The notes under the pieces were generated by a model. It made no database searches. It had not been told where the DNA came from and saw only the letters and a program-made list of their open reading frames with translations. A DNA stretch of 64,000 bases from Mycobacterium sp. 852002-51971_SCH5477799-a. Its GTDB lineage: Bacteria; Actinomycetota; Actinomycetes; Mycobacteriales; Mycobacteriaceae. Both the position numbers and the translations under genes were made by a program. Below are positions 24,781 to 34,679 of this stretch, piece after piece. The DNA lies in assembly GCF_001667145.1 (NCBI RefSeq), contig NZ_LZIF01000107.1, positions 51,755 to 115,754 on the forward strand, written 5' to 3'. Within the stretch, counting starts at the first letter, position 1. The number at the start of each line of letters is the position of its first letter.

Positions 24781-25472
24781 CACGCCTCGTCGAGCAGGGC
24801 CCGGCGATCGGAGTGGAAGTAGGTGTAGCCGGTGGTCAGCCCGCACACGACGGTGGCCACCACCAGCATCCACGTCCCGTTGACCAGCGTGCTGATGAAG
24901 CCGCCCACCGTCGCGCCGACCGTGAAGCTGGCGAACAGCAGGAAGTAGCCCAGCCAATCCGCCGCCGTCCCGCCCGCGATGTGACGTTCGATCCCCTGGC
25001 CCATCTTCACCAGCGTGCCGGTCACGTAGCTCAGCGGGACCGACACCTCGCCGTCCTTGACGAACGATGTGTTCAAAGTGCCAATCCCGAAGGCCACCAA
25101 CATGATCGGTGCGAAGTCGAGCAGGTTCTCCTCCCAGCCCTCATCGACGATGTCGACAATGGTGGCCGCGGCCAGACTGAACGTCGTGAGCACCGTCGGG
25201 CCGTGCGGGTGCGCCACCCAGAAGTGCCGCCGGCACACCGAGGCAACCACCACGCCCGCGACGAAGCAGGCGATCAACACACCCGCCGTGACCGACAGCA
25301 GCAAGTCGCCGCGAAAATACCCGAGCACCGCGCGCTGGGCGTTACCGGTCATGAACGTCACGAAGTAGCCGGCGGAGTGGGTGAAGGCGGTGGCCCCCAG
25401 CACACCCGCGAGTGCGGCCAGCACCCACGACAATCGTGATTCGCTGTTGTTTATCTCACTCGGCACACGCAC
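24780..25472 (-). CDS. YoaK-like DUF1275 membrane protein
   Basis: A 230-aa integral-membrane protein with about six hydrophobic segments and the DUF1275 (YoaK) pattern: AFTHSAGYFVTFMTGNAQR near residue 30, FGIGTLNTSF, VPLSYVTGTLVKMGQGI. Function is unknown; the family is found near transport and stress genes. It occupies the position of Rv0128 (a transmembrane protein of M. tuberculosis), but I cannot confirm that they are homologous. The start is a GTG at 25472; a second GTG two codons on is possible. Confidence 0.82.
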   Translation of the reverse strand: MRVPSEINNSESRLSWVLAALAGVLGATAFTHSAGYFVTFMTGNAQRAVLGYFRGDLLLSVTAGVLIACFVAGVVVASVCRRHFWVAHPHGPTVLTTFSLAAATIVDIVDEGWEENLLDFAPIMLVAFGIGTLNTSFVKDGEVSVPLSYVTGTLVKMGQGIERHIAGGTAADWLGYFLLFASFTVGATVGGFISTLVNGTWMLVVATVVCGLTTGYTYFHSDRRALLDEA

Positions 25473-25534
25473 ATGCTTTCAGACGGCCGCGGCACGCGCA
25501 GCGCACGCGAAGCCGGCCCGATGGCGGCGACCCG

Positions 25535-26884
25535 TCAGGCGGCGGTCAGACGAGCGATGGAGCGCAACGGAATTGGCAGCCAGCCCGGCCGGTGCCGCGC
25601 CTCGTAGCCTGCCTCGTAGACGGCTTTGTCCAGCTCGTAGGCGGCCAGCAGTTGCGCCGAATCGCGCGGGTCCGTCCCCGAGCCGGCCGCGTAGCCGTCG
25701 CAGAAGGCCGTGCGGTTGCGCGCGACCCACTCCCGGGCGCGGGCCGCCAACTGCTTGTCGTTCGCGTGGTCGACCAGCGGTCCGTACGCGGCGTATTCGA
25801 ACGACCGCAGTACGCCTGCCACGTCGCGCAACGCTGAGTCGGGCGCCCGGCGCTCCTCGAGCGGCTGTCCGGGTTCGCCCTCGAAATCGATGAGCAACCA
25901 GCGCTCCGGCGTGCGCAGTACCTGGCCCAGGTGCAGATCGCCGTGGATGCGCTGGACGGTGATCGTCTCCGAGACCAATTTCTGGAATCGCTCTTCGATC
26001 GTTGCCGCGTGCTCCTCGAGCGCGGGAACCAGCGCCACCGTCGAGGTCAGCCGCGACAGCACGTTGTCCACCGGGAAAACGGCCTGCGAGGTACCCAGCG
26101 TCTCGGCCAGAGTGGCGTGCACCGACGCCACCGCCTCGCCGAGTCGGTAGGACTCACCGGCGAAGTCGCCGCCGACCTCGTACGCGTAGAGGTCGCCCTC
26201 GGCGAACAGGTCGCGGACGCTGGCGGTGGCCATCGCCCAGCCTTCGGCGGAATTTGCGGCGAACTCGGTCACCATACCCAGCGGGGACACCTCGTCGGCG
26301 CCGCCGTCCGGACCTGTCATCTCGTAGGTTCCCAGCAGCCGCGCGACGTGCGGGTTGCCGGCCCGGCCGAGCACCCGGTTCAGCTCGACGTCGGGATTGA
26401 TGCCGCTGCTGACCCGGCGGAAGACCTTGAAGATGGCGTCGCGGTCGAAGATGACGCTGGTGTTGGACTGCTCGGCATCGGACACGTGCGCCATCGCCTT
26501 TAGCGGCAGCTTCGCGTCCGGCTCCTTGGCGAAGTTGACCTCGGTGCCGGACGCGCTGCGCGAGGCGGACGAGTCGATGAGCGAGAGCAGAAAACGCGGC
26601 GCATCGGCGTCGTACATGGCGTCGAAGCCGGTCCGGTTGTCGGCGGCGCCGATGGTGGCGACGTTGCTGTATTCGGAGACCGGCGGGGCATCCCAGCGCA
26701 CGATCACCTGGTATCGGTGCCGGGAACCGTCGACGTAGTCGGCGTCGACGAGCACCAGGTCGAGGCCGTCGCCGAGCGGGACGACCACGCTCGCCTCTGC
26801 GCTGGACAGTTCACGGTTGCGTCCGGCGTACCAACGTTGCTGTGGAAGCCACTCAGACCAAGGCAGCTTGGCCGGCTGAGTCAT
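25535..26884 (-). CDS. mak: maltokinase Mak
   Basis: A 449-aa maltokinase, which phosphorylates maltose to maltose 1-phosphate for GlgE-dependent alpha-glucan synthesis. It has the eukaryotic-kinase-like (APH) fold: N-terminal WSEWLPQQRWYAGRNREL, SNTSVIFDRDAIFKVFRRVSSG around the ATP lysine, catalytic HGDLHLGQVLR and metal-binding LIDFEGEPGQP. The ATG at 26884 with GGAG upstream gives the expected N-terminus; the 475-aa frame includes extra upstream residues from a repeat. It follows treS as Rv0127 does, though a 103-bp gap with a palindromic repeat separates them. Confidence 0.95.
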   Translation of the reverse strand: MTQPAKLPWSEWLPQQRWYAGRNRELSSAEASVVVPLGDGLDLVLVDADYVDGSRHRYQVIVRWDAPPVSEYSNVATIGAADNRTGFDAMYDADAPRFLLSLIDSSASRSASGTEVNFAKEPDAKLPLKAMAHVSDAEQSNTSVIFDRDAIFKVFRRVSSGINPDVELNRVLGRAGNPHVARLLGTYEMTGPDGGADEVSPLGMVTEFAANSAEGWAMATASVRDLFAEGDLYAYEVGGDFAGESYRLGEAVASVHATLAETLGTSQAVFPVDNVLSRLTSTVALVPALEEHAATIEERFQKLVSETITVQRIHGDLHLGQVLRTPERWLLIDFEGEPGQPLEERRAPDSALRDVAGVLRSFEYAAYGPLVDHANDKQLAARAREWVARNRTAFCDGYAAGSGTDPRDSAQLLAAYELDKAVYEAGYEARHRPGWLPIPLRSIARLTAA

Positions 26885-26904
26885 TTGCGCCACTCCTTCT
26901 CGTC

Positions 26905-26957
26905 GGCTCCGTCCCCCGCCGGCGGGTGGGGGTACCTCCCGCTTGTGGGGGCGGACC
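26905..26957. repeat. GC-rich palindromic repeat in the treS-mak gap
   Basis: The 103-bp gap between treS and mak contains nested C-run/G-run palindromes, including CCCCC-GCCGGCGGGT-GGGGG and a GGTACC centre. This looks like the dispersed intergenic palindromes of mycobacterial genomes. In M. tuberculosis TreS has an extra C-terminal tail that could derive from such an insertion. Only one copy is visible in the window, so repeat status is inferred. Confidence 0.4.
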
Positions 26958-26987
26958 CGCATTGCATCGTCGCGGTGCGAGCCCTCA

Positions 26988-28760
<1,773 letters not shown>

Positions 28761-28881
28761 CAAATCCACGATGCCACGGGTACCCTGGGCGCCACTTTCG
28801 GAATCACGCCCCCACGCTTACGCCGAAATACGCGCGGTCGCAAACGAATTGGCCACCCACCCGGTTCCGTCAGTGCGGATG

Positions 28882-29964
28882 TCAGGCCGGCGGTCCCTCC
28901 GCCAGGGTGATGTTCACGGTGTGATCGCCACCGTTATCGGACCGGTAGTGCACCGCGATGTTATCCCCGGGGTGATGCGGGACGAGCGCCGCCGTCATGG
29001 ACGTCGCGCCGTTGATCGCGACGTTGTCGACGCCGGTGATGACGTCGCCTGGCGCGATGCCGGCGGCCGCGGCGGGACCGTTGCTGACTACCCGCTGCAC
29101 CCGCGCGCCGTTGCCATTGTTGTCCATCACACCCAGGCCGAGGAAGGCGGTGGGACCGATGTGAACCGTGCTCGAACCGGCGCCGGACCGGATCTGCCCG
29201 GCCACCCCCATCGCGCGTCCGATGGGAATGGCGAAGCCCTGCCCACCCGACATCTTGTAACTGTCGGTGGCGGCGGTGTCCACACCGATCACCTGCCCGG
29301 CGTTGTTCACCATGGGCCCACCGGAGTCACCGGGCTTGATCGGGGCGTCCGCCTGGATCAGGCCGCCCAGGCTCTCTTGCGCGCCGGTCAGCGTGTCGGT
29401 CGCCGACACACTCTGGTTGAGCGCGACGACCTTGCCGGCCACGGCGTTGGGCGTGCCGCCCTGGCCATTGACGTTTCCGAGGGCGACGATGGGCTCGCCC
29501 ACGGTGGCCTCGCCGCCGATCGCGGCGGTGGGAAGGCCGGACGCGCCGCGAAGTTGCAGCACCGCGATGTCCTGCGTGCGGTCGTAGCCGATCACGTCAA
29601 CGGCATAGGTCTGGCCGTTGCCGACGGCGAATGCGGTGATGTCGGTAGCGCCGGAGATGACGTGGTTGTTGGTCAGCACGACGCCGTTGGGATCGATCAC
29701 GATGCCGGTTCCAGCACCCACCGCGTCGTTGTAGCCGAATTTGGTGTCGATGTTGACCACCTGCGGCCCGACCTGACCGACCGCCGCCGATGGGTCGAGT
29801 GGCGCCAAGGGACGGTCGATGAACCGATCCAGCGTCAGGTCCGACGGTGACGCCGACGCCGGCGCAAGGCCCACGCCGGACCCCAGACCAAGGCCCAATC
29901 CGATCACGGTCAGCACGCTGACCAACCATGACCGCAGGACCGAGCGGTGGCGCGGTTTGCTCAT
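28882..29964 (-). CDS. pepA: secreted trypsin-like serine protease PepA (HtrA-type with PDZ)
   Basis: A 360-aa exported protease equivalent to Rv0125. A signal peptide spans roughly 1-39 (hydrophobic core, ASASP end). The triad is His101 (TNNHV), Asp132 (YDRTQDIAVL) and Ser214 (KPGDSGGP). A PDZ domain occupies about 265-355 (FLGLGVMDNNGNGARVQRV, AAAAGIAPGDVITGV). The ATG at 29964 has AGGAGG upstream. It is divergent from the PPOX gene. PE_PGRS2 and Rv0122-Rv0123, which lie here in M. tuberculosis, are absent. Confidence 0.95.
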   Translation of the reverse strand: MSKPRHRSVLRSWLVSVLTVIGLGLGLGSGVGLAPASASPSDLTLDRFIDRPLAPLDPSAAVGQVGPQVVNIDTKFGYNDAVGAGTGIVIDPNGVVLTNNHVISGATDITAFAVGNGQTYAVDVIGYDRTQDIAVLQLRGASGLPTAAIGGEATVGEPIVALGNVNGQGGTPNAVAGKVVALNQSVSATDTLTGAQESLGGLIQADAPIKPGDSGGPMVNNAGQVIGVDTAATDSYKMSGGQGFAIPIGRAMGVAGQIRSGAGSSTVHIGPTAFLGLGVMDNNGNGARVQRVVSNGPAAAAGIAPGDVITGVDNVAINGATSMTAALVPHHPGDNIAVHYRSDNGGDHTVNITLAEGPPA

Positions 29965-30114
29965 CGGTGTCACCCTCCTGCTTCGCGGTAGAGAACAAAC
30001 TGTCCCGGCCTCAGGCTCCTGGCGGCACATTTGTGTGTATATAACCGTAATGCAGGTAGCTATGCACGGCATGTGTGAGGTTCCGACCATCCGGTCCTCA
30101 CCTACCGCGCGTCT

Positions 30115-30120
30115 TAAGCT
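30115..30120 (+). promoter_or_regulatory. -10 element of a leaderless transcript
   Basis: TAAGCT (30115-30120) ends six bases before the GTG start at 30127, and no Shine-Dalgarno sequence precedes the start. This fits leaderless transcription, frequent in mycobacteria. Confidence 0.45.
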
Positions 30121-30126
30121 GGCACG

Positions 30127-30543
30127 GTGGGCGAATTCGAACCCAAGGCCAGCTTCGGCCGGGCCCGGGTAGCCCGACTGGCCACGGTCGCGCCCGGTGG
30201 CATACCGCACCTGGTCCCGGTGGTCTTCGCGGTCGCGGCCGACAACGGCGACGTGGTCTACACGGCCGTCGACGCGAAGCCGAAAACGACGCGGCGGCTG
30301 CGCCGCCTGGCCAACATCGACAGCAACCCCCGGGTGAGCCTGCTCGTGGATCACTACGCCGACGACTGGACTCAGCTGTGGTGGGTGCGCGTCGACGGCG
30401 TCGCCACCGTCCACACCGACGGCGACGCCCTTGAGCTTGGGCGCCTCCTGCTGCGCGCGAAATACCCGCAGTATCAATCGGTTTCGTTGGACGGCCCGGT
30501 GATCGAGGTCGCGGTGCGGCGTTGGTCCAGCTGGCATTACTGA
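30127..30543 (+). CDS. PPOX-class F420-dependent oxidoreductase (Rv0121c-like)
   Basis: A 138-aa split-barrel protein of the pyridoxamine-phosphate-oxidase-like F420-binding family. The pattern is FGRARVARLATVAPGGIPHLVPVVF, YTAVDAKPK, RRLANIDSNPRVSLLVDHY, and a C-terminal VEVAVRRWSSWHY-type end. F420 use is inferred from family; the residues for cofactor choice cannot be judged with confidence. Position and orientation match Rv0121c, upstream of fusA2. The GTG at 30127 seems leaderless. Confidence 0.88.
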   Translation: MGEFEPKASFGRARVARLATVAPGGIPHLVPVVFAVAADNGDVVYTAVDAKPKTTRRLRRLANIDSNPRVSLLVDHYADDWTQLWWVRVDGVATVHTDGDALELGRLLLRAKYPQYQSVSLDGPVIEVAVRRWSSWHY

Positions 30544-30686
30544 GCGGTGGCTCGGCGGGCGGGTCGCCGCAACGGCACCTGATCTGATCCGACGGTCTTG
30601 TGGTCGACCGAAGTTGGGTGGATGGTAGCTAGATAGGTGCTGGCTAGGACAGCAATGGCGCGCGCCGGGCAACCTGGAGGAAAGTC

Positions 30687-32846
30687 ATGGCCGACAGGAC
30701 AAACGCTTCCCAAGGAGCGGGGAACGCTCCTACCCCCAACGGTCCCGACGAAATCCGCAACGTGGTGCTGGTTGGCCCGTCGGGTGGCGGCAAAACCACA
30801 CTCGTAGAAGCCTTGTTGGTCGCCGCGGGTGTGCTGACCCGGAGCGGCTCGGTCGCCGACGGCAGCACGGTTTGCGACTACGACGATGCCGAGATTCGCC
30901 AACAACGGTCGGTGGGCGTGGCGGTGGCGTCCCTGTCGCACGACGGCATCAAGGTGAACCTGGTCGACACTCCCGGATACGCCGACTTCGTCGGCGAGTT
31001 GCGGGCGGGGCTACGCGCCGCGGATTGCGCGCTGTTCGTCATCGCGGCCAACGAAGGCGTGGATCAGCCCACCAAGTCGCTATGGCAGGAATGCGACCAG
31101 GTCGGCATGCCCCGCGCCGTGGTGATCACCAAGCTCAACCACACCCGGGCGAACTACTCCGAGGCGCTGGCAGCTGCGCAGAATGCGTTCGGCGACAAGG
31201 TTTTACCGCTCTACCTGCCCACCGGCCTGCCGTCCTGCCACGGCCTGATCGGGCTGTTGTCGCAGACGCGTTACGAATACACCGACGGCACCCGCACCGT
31301 GCAACCGCCGGACCCCTCCGACGCCGAGCAGATCGAGGAGGCGCGCGGCGCCCTGATCGAGGGGATCATCGAGGAGTCCGAGGACGAGTCGCTGATGGAG
31401 CGCTATCTCGGGGGCGAGGTCATCGACGAGTCCGTGCTCATCCAGGATTTGGAGCAGGCCGTCGCCCGGGGCTCGTTCTTCCCGGTGATCCCGGTCTGCA
31501 GCAGCAGCGGCGTGGGCACCCTGGAATTGCTGGAGGTCGCCACCCGCGGCTTCCCGTCTCCGATGGAACACCCACTGCCGGAGGTCTTCACCCAGGTCGG
31601 TGCTCCGCACGCGAGCCTGACGTGTGCCCCGGACGCGCCATTGCTCGCGGAGGTGGTGAAGACGACGTCGGACCCCTACGTCGGCAGGGTCAGTCTGGTC
31701 CGGGTATTCGCCGGGACCATCAGGCCCGACACGACAGTTCATGTGTCGGGCCACTTTGCGTCGTTCTTCGGCACCGGCAACGGCAGTGGCCATGCGCATC
31801 CCGACCACGACGAGGACGAGCGCATCGGGGTGCTGTCCTTCCCGCTGGGCAAGCAGCAGCGCCCTGCGCCGGCGGTGGTGGCGGGTGACATCTGCGCGAT
31901 CGGCAAACTGAGCCGCGCGGAAACGGGTGACACACTTTCGGATAAGTCGGAGCCATTGGTCTTGAAGCCCTGGACCATGCCCGAGCCGCTGCTGCCGATC
32001 GCGATCGCGGCCCACGCCAAGACGGACGAGGACAAGCTGTCGGTGGGGCTGGGACGGTTGGCCGCCGAAGACCCGACCCTGCGGATCGAGCAGAACCAGG
32101 AGACCCACCAGATCGTGCTGTGGTGCATGGGCGAGTCCCACGCCGGCGTCGTGCTCGAGGCGCTGGCCAACCGGTACGGCGTCACCGTCGACACCGTGGA
32201 ACTGCGCGTCCCGCTGCGAGAAACGTTCGCCGGCAAGGCGAAAGGGCATGGGCGCCACGTCAAGCAGTCGGGCGGGCACGGCCAGTACGCGGTGTGCGAC
32301 ATCGAGGTGGAGCCCTTACCGGAAGGCTCGGGGTTCGAGTTCGTCGACAAGGTGGTCGGCGGAGCGGTGCCGCGGCAATTCATTCCGAGCGTGGAGAAGG
32401 GCGTGCGGGCCCAGATGGAGAAGGGCGTGCACGCGGGCTACCCGGTGGTTGATATCCGGGTCACGCTGCTCGACGGCAAGGCCCACAGCGTCGACTCGTC
32501 GGACTTCGCGTTCCAGATGGCGGGCTCGCTGGCGTTGCGGGAGGCCGCCGCGGCGACCAAGGTGGCGCTGCTCGAACCCATCGATGAGATCTCGGTCCTG
32601 GTGCCCGACGATTTCGTCGGCGCGGTGATGGGTGATCTGTCCAGCCGGCGCGGGCGAGTGCTCGGCTCCGACACCGCGGGCAACGAGCGCACCGTGGTCA
32701 ATGCGGAGGTGCCGCAGGTGGAGTTGACCCGCTATGCCATCGACTTGCGGTCCCTGGCCCACGGGGCCGCGTCGTTCACCCGGTCGTTCGCGCGGTACGA
32801 ACCCATGCCGGAATCTGCGGCCGCCCGACTGCACGCCGCCGTCTAG
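30687..32846 (+). CDS. fusA2: elongation factor G-like protein FusA2
   Basis: A 719-aa EF-G paralogue (Rv0120c). G1 is GPSGGGKTT at 30-38 and G3 is DTPGYAD at 94-100. G4 reads TKLN at 148-151 instead of the canonical NKxD, so guanine recognition may differ. EF-G domains II-V follow, with the domain IV region GHGRHVKQSGGHGQYA. The ATG at 30687 has CTGGAGGAA upstream. Its role is probably specialised or regulatory in translation; this is not established. It ends six bases before the convergent fadD7 stop. Confidence 0.94.
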   Translation: MADRTNASQGAGNAPTPNGPDEIRNVVLVGPSGGGKTTLVEALLVAAGVLTRSGSVADGSTVCDYDDAEIRQQRSVGVAVASLSHDGIKVNLVDTPGYADFVGELRAGLRAADCALFVIAANEGVDQPTKSLWQECDQVGMPRAVVITKLNHTRANYSEALAAAQNAFGDKVLPLYLPTGLPSCHGLIGLLSQTRYEYTDGTRTVQPPDPSDAEQIEEARGALIEGIIEESEDESLMERYLGGEVIDESVLIQDLEQAVARGSFFPVIPVCSSSGVGTLELLEVATRGFPSPMEHPLPEVFTQVGAPHASLTCAPDAPLLAEVVKTTSDPYVGRVSLVRVFAGTIRPDTTVHVSGHFASFFGTGNGSGHAHPDHDEDERIGVLSFPLGKQQRPAPAVVAGDICAIGKLSRAETGDTLSDKSEPLVLKPWTMPEPLLPIAIAAHAKTDEDKLSVGLGRLAAEDPTLRIEQNQETHQIVLWCMGESHAGVVLEALANRYGVTVDTVELRVPLRETFAGKAKGHGRHVKQSGGHGQYAVCDIEVEPLPEGSGFEFVDKVVGGAVPRQFIPSVEKGVRAQMEKGVHAGYPVVDIRVTLLDGKAHSVDSSDFAFQMAGSLALREAAAATKVALLEPIDEISVLVPDDFVGAVMGDLSSRRGRVLGSDTAGNERTVVNAEVPQVELTRYAIDLRSLAHGAASFTRSFARYEPMPESAAARLHAAV

Positions 32847-32852
32847 AACTCC

Positions 32853-34439
32853 TCAGCCCTTGCGGCCGAACCGCTCCGCCACCGCGCGCCGGTCCAGCGA
32901 ACCTTTCGCGGTGTGCGGCAATTCGCCGGTCTGCTGGAACTCGGCGGGCACCTCGAAGGGCGCCAGACGGCCACGGCAGAACGCCGTCAGTTCGTCGGCC
33001 GTCGGCGCCGCGGATCCGCGCGCGACGATGACCGCGGCCACGGTCTCGCCGTACAGCTTGTCCGGCACGCCGAACACGCCGACCTCCAGCACGTCGGGGT
33101 GGGTGGCCAGGATGCCCTCGACGCGCTCCGGCGAAATCTTTTCCCCGCCCCGGTTGATGAGCTCCTTGATGCGGCCGCGGATGACGAGGTCGCCGGCCGA
33201 CGACAGCGTGCCCAAGTCGCCGGTGTGCAACCATCCCTCGGTGAAGTTGGCGGCGGTGATGGAGGGGTCGCCGAGGTAGCCCCGCACCACGGTCGGTCCG
33301 TGCAGCCAGACTTCGCCGACCGTCTCCGGCGGCAGCGCCCGGCCGTCGGGTCCGGCGATCCGGATTTCCGGTCCGGTCGACCGCCCGACGAGTCCGGGTG
33401 TGGCACCGGGGTTTTCACTCCTTCCGGCACCACCGATGGCCGTCGTCGCCACCTGGTGGGTCGACTCGGTCATCCCGAAGGCGCACACCACCGGCGCCGA
33501 GAAGGTATCGTGCAGCGCCTGCGCGGTCTCGGCGGTCAGCGGCGCGCTGCAACTCCGGATGAACCGCAGCGCGTGCGTGCCACCCGGCTGCTCGGTTCGG
33601 GCGCGCTCCAGCAGAATCTGATGGATCGTCGGGACGGCGGTGTACCAGGTGGCCCCGACGGCCTCGATGTCGTCCCAGAAGGTGTGCGCCGAGAACTTTC
33701 CCCGTGCGGGCAGCAGCACCGCTCCCCCGGATACCAGGGTGCCCAGCAGCGCCGCGAGCAGGCCGTGCCCGTGGTAGAGCGGCATCACCGCCACCGTCGC
33801 GTCCCGCGACCCCAGCCCGTAACCGTCGATGATGGCGGCGACCGAGCGGGCGATGTTGTGGCGCGTCCACGGAACCATCTTGGGCACACCGGTGGTTCCG
33901 CCGGTGAACATGATCATGGCGTCGTCGTCGCGTAACCCCTCCGGAGTCGACACGTCACGCAGTGGGGCCGCGGTCACGTCCAGGCTGACCGTCGCGGCGG
34001 TGCCGTCAGACCCGACGGCCACCGCGATCGGCCACGACGGCAAGCCGTCGGGTGCGGCCGCGACGCTGTCGCCGGACCGGTCGACGAGCACGGCCCGGGC
34101 GCCCACCGCCGCGCTGCGAGCACGCTGTTCGGCGGGGGGGAGGGCCGGATCCAGCGGAACCACAACAAGATCCGCGCGCGACGCCGCCAACAGCCCGACG
34201 ACGAATTCGGCGTTGCTGCCGGCGCGCAGCGCCACCCGGTCGCCGCGCAGCAAACCGGCGGCCTTCAGCTGCGCGGCCAGGTCATCGATTAGCCGGAGCA
34301 GATCGCCATAGTCGACCGGTAGGTGCTCGGCGGTGACCACGAGCGCGGGCGCCTCCGGCGATCGGCGTGCGGCCGCCTCGACCAGATCGGCGATGCTGGT
34401 GGATTCTGTCGACCCCGCACCGCTGTCACTCGACCCCAT
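32853..34439 (-). CDS. fadD7: acyl-CoA/oxalyl-CoA synthetase FadD7
   Basis: A 528-aa ANL-superfamily AMP-forming ligase (Rv0119). The A3 P-loop is MFTGGTTGVPKMV, followed by GMTESTHQV, WLHTGDLG, and the C-terminal hinge LVIRGRIKELINRGGEKISP. The final ELPHTAKGSLDRRAV has the catalytic Lys position. The ATG at 34439 with GGAAGGAG gives a length close to FadD7; the frame to 34475 lacks a good site. Divergence from oxcA suggests oxalyl-CoA synthetase activity, as in related plant and yeast enzymes. That is inferred. Confidence 0.92.
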   Translation of the reverse strand: MGSSDSGAGSTESTSIADLVEAAARRSPEAPALVVTAEHLPVDYGDLLRLIDDLAAQLKAAGLLRGDRVALRAGSNAEFVVGLLAASRADLVVVPLDPALPPAEQRARSAAVGARAVLVDRSGDSVAAAPDGLPSWPIAVAVGSDGTAATVSLDVTAAPLRDVSTPEGLRDDDAMIMFTGGTTGVPKMVPWTRHNIARSVAAIIDGYGLGSRDATVAVMPLYHGHGLLAALLGTLVSGGAVLLPARGKFSAHTFWDDIEAVGATWYTAVPTIHQILLERARTEQPGGTHALRFIRSCSAPLTAETAQALHDTFSAPVVCAFGMTESTHQVATTAIGGAGRSENPGATPGLVGRSTGPEIRIAGPDGRALPPETVGEVWLHGPTVVRGYLGDPSITAANFTEGWLHTGDLGTLSSAGDLVIRGRIKELINRGGEKISPERVEGILATHPDVLEVGVFGVPDKLYGETVAAVIVARGSAAPTADELTAFCRGRLAPFEVPAEFQQTGELPHTAKGSLDRRAVAERFGRKG

Positions 34440-34679
34440 CGCCGAACTCCTTCCGCTGTTGCTCACCGATGCCACCCTGCCGGTCGGCTTCCTGGTGCGT
34501 CCAATACCGATTCGCTCACGACCGATAACCGGCGGCTATCGAGCCGCCTCAACACAGCCCCGACGTGCAACGATAGACAACGTAAATCGCCGGATAGTGC
34601 CATCGACTTGGACACTTGGTGCGCGCTCGGGTCACAGTGATGGCGACGGCAGTACCGCAAGCATTTGAGGAGTCGCCAC

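Noticed and set aside
24780..25472. Naming the DUF1275 gene as the Rv0128 orthologue
   Set aside because: Position agrees, but I cannot confirm that Rv0128 has the DUF1275 pattern, so no symbol or orthology was claimed.
28771..29850. 359-aa open frame on the plus strand opposite pepA
   Set aside because: pepA on the minus strand has a signal peptide, triad and PDZ domain. The plus-strand frame is a GC-rich antisense shadow with no family pattern.
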